Under the pieces are notes generated by a model. The model was not told where the DNA came from. It did no database searches and saw nothing but the letters and a program-made list of their open reading frames with translations. A DNA stretch of 64,000 bases from contig NW_005178991.1 in NCBI RefSeq assembly GCF_000350225.1, forward strand, positions 62,001 through 126,000, written 5' to 3'. A program made the translations under genes and the position numbers. This document shows, piece by piece, positions 62,640-64,000 of the stretch. The stretch is from Chondrus crispus (taxonomy: Eukaryota > Rhodophyta > Florideophyceae > Gigartinales > Gigartinaceae). Position 1 is the first letter of the stretch. Each line of letters opens with the position of its first letter.

Positions 62640-64000
62640 TTACACCACTAGCTTCATGATAGCAACCAGATGGCCCGCCCCTGCAACTGCGACCCCGTGA
62701 TCGTGGTCTATCTGCAAGTCTATTGGATTGTCCAACTGGGCCAAGACAGCCTCAGACCCATCCTCTCGCAATTGCACAATTCTTCCCCCCTCCCTTGCAA
62801 ATATTTGTGATGTTCGTCCTGCGCGGGAAGCAGTACCAAAGTCTGCCGTCTTCAGGAACCGAGCTGTGATTTCTTCCCAATCCTCTTCCCACCCGGTATG
62901 AAGTGTGATCCCTCTCTCCACGTCCCACACCCGCACGCTCCCGTCATACGATCCAGATACCACACGTCTTCCGTCCCCACTCATCGCAACGCTAAACACC
63001 CAATCCGTGTGTCCAACTAACGCGTCCCCGACTTGTGCTCCCGTCTCCACGTCCCACACCCGCACGCTCCCGTCATCCGATCCAGATACCACACGTCTTC
63101 CGTCCCCACTCATCGCAACGCTAAACACCCAAGCCGTGTGTCCAACTAACGCCTCCCCGACTTGTGCTCCCGTCTCCACGTCCCACACCCGCACGCTCTT
63201 GTCCCGGGATCCAGATACCACACGTCTTCCGTCCCCACTCATCGCAACGCTCCACACCGAATCCGTGTGTCCAACTAACGCCTCCCCGACTTGTGCTCCC
63301 GTCTCCACGTCCCACACCCGCACGCTCTTGTCCCGTGATCCAGATACCACACGTCTTCCGTCCCCACTCATCGCAACGCTGTACACAAAACCCGTGTGTC
63401 CAACTAACGCGTCCCCGACTTGTGCTCCCGTCTCCACGTCCCACACCCGCACGCTCTTGTCCCACGATCCAGATACCACACGTCTTCCGTCCCCACTCAT
63501 CGCAACGCTACGCACCCAATCTGTGTGTCCAACTAACGCGTCCCCGACTTGTGCTCCCGTCTCCACGTCCCACACCCGCACGCTCTTGTCCCACGATCCA
63601 GATACCACACGTCTTCCGTCCCCACTCATCGCAACGCTAACCACCTCATCCGTGTGTCCAACTAACGCGTCCCCGACTTGTGCTCCCGTCTCCACGTCCC
63701 ACACCCGCACGCTCATGTCCCACGATCCAGATACCACACGTCTTCCGTCCCCACTCATCGCAACGCTACGCACCGAATCCGTATGTCCAACTAACGCCTC
63801 CCCAACTTGTGCTCCCGTCTCCACGTACCAGACCCGCAAGCTGTTGTCATCAGATCCAGATACCAGATGTCTTGCGTCTCCNNNNNNNNNNNNNNNNNNN
63901 NNTCCTCTCCGACGTACTCCACAGCCTTAACGTCCCGTCTTCATATCCCACAACAACATTCTCCTTCCTCTCACAGAGAGTTGCGCAGATGGCTCTTGTC
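62640..64000 (-). CDS. WD40-repeat C-terminus of an NB-ARC/WD40-type gene, partial
   Basis: The gene enters from the right edge and ends at 62640 with VAIMKLVV, the same tail as 23122-26205. It has seven complete and one partial WD40 repeat of 43 residues (129 bases). They are nearly identical except at a few codons after GHT, after the following V, and around GSxDxS. A run of 21 Ns (63882-63902) interrupts the sequence, but WD40-like coding (VVVGYEDGTLRLWSTSER) continues to the right of it. The NB-ARC part would be outside the window; its presence is inferred from the sister gene. The repeat array has no stop, unlike the sister gene. Confidence 0.8.

Noticed and set aside
62905-63930. 341-codon plus-strand repeat frame
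   Set aside because: It is the antisense of the WD40 array and runs into the Ns; the minus strand carries recognisable WD40 blades.

Overview
The window looks like a repeat-rich stretch of an intron-poor eukaryotic nuclear genome. My best guess is a multicellular red alga of the Chondrus type. This is inferred from the mix of NB-ARC/WD40 genes, chromovirus-like Gypsy elements, Copia elements and compact intronless genes; I could not test it. No prokaryotic gene organisation, CRISPR array, rRNA or tRNA gene was seen.

Layout. 1-3508: 5' part of a minus-strand Gypsy element (LTR, primer site, broken gag) inserted into the RNase H end of an older Copia copy (3509-3742). 3743-7602: sparse sequence with unrecognised minus-strand frames and Sel1-repeat gene pieces. 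7603-20901: a 13.3-kb chromovirus with two 700-bp LTRs, the AATCC target duplication, gag, protease, RT-RNase H, integrase, a chromodomain, and 4.5 kb of extra sequence that carries antisense frames and a tandem hairpin array. 20902-23121: host gene fragments, one an RsmG/GidB methyltransferase. 23122-28974: a minus-strand NB-ARC/WD40 gene with one in-frame stop, an ATAD2-like AAA fragment, and an unrecognised long gene. 29579-30060: a deleted pogo-type DNA transposon. 30061-31865: a truncated Copia 5' end. 31866-36707: a recombinase-like, RecQ-like helicase and zinc-cluster module. 37088-39760: minisatellite, short motif cluster, gag fossil and inverted repeats. 40159-41449: a Harbinger-type transposase with one frameshift. 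41785-48265: a decayed WD40 gene split by a young Copia element (41896-46786). 49216-50634: an intact APH-fold kinase gene. 51049-51385: a repeated Cys-rich mini-gene. 51630-60620: a very young Copia element whose LTRs look identical. An apparently intact Tc1-type transposon sits in its left LTR, and a 417-codon antisense gene lies between pol and the right LTR. 62640-64000: the C-terminal part of a second NB-ARC/WD40-type gene, with a run of Ns in it.

Two themes stand out. First, two unrelated LTR element families each carry long frames on the opposite strand between pol and the 3' LTR. The Copia one is intact and has a Cys...His...Asp arrangement like a papain-fold protease. Second, the WD40 genes have nearly identical 129-bp repeats that differ mostly at a few fixed codons, the pattern known from fungal NLR-type recognition proteins.
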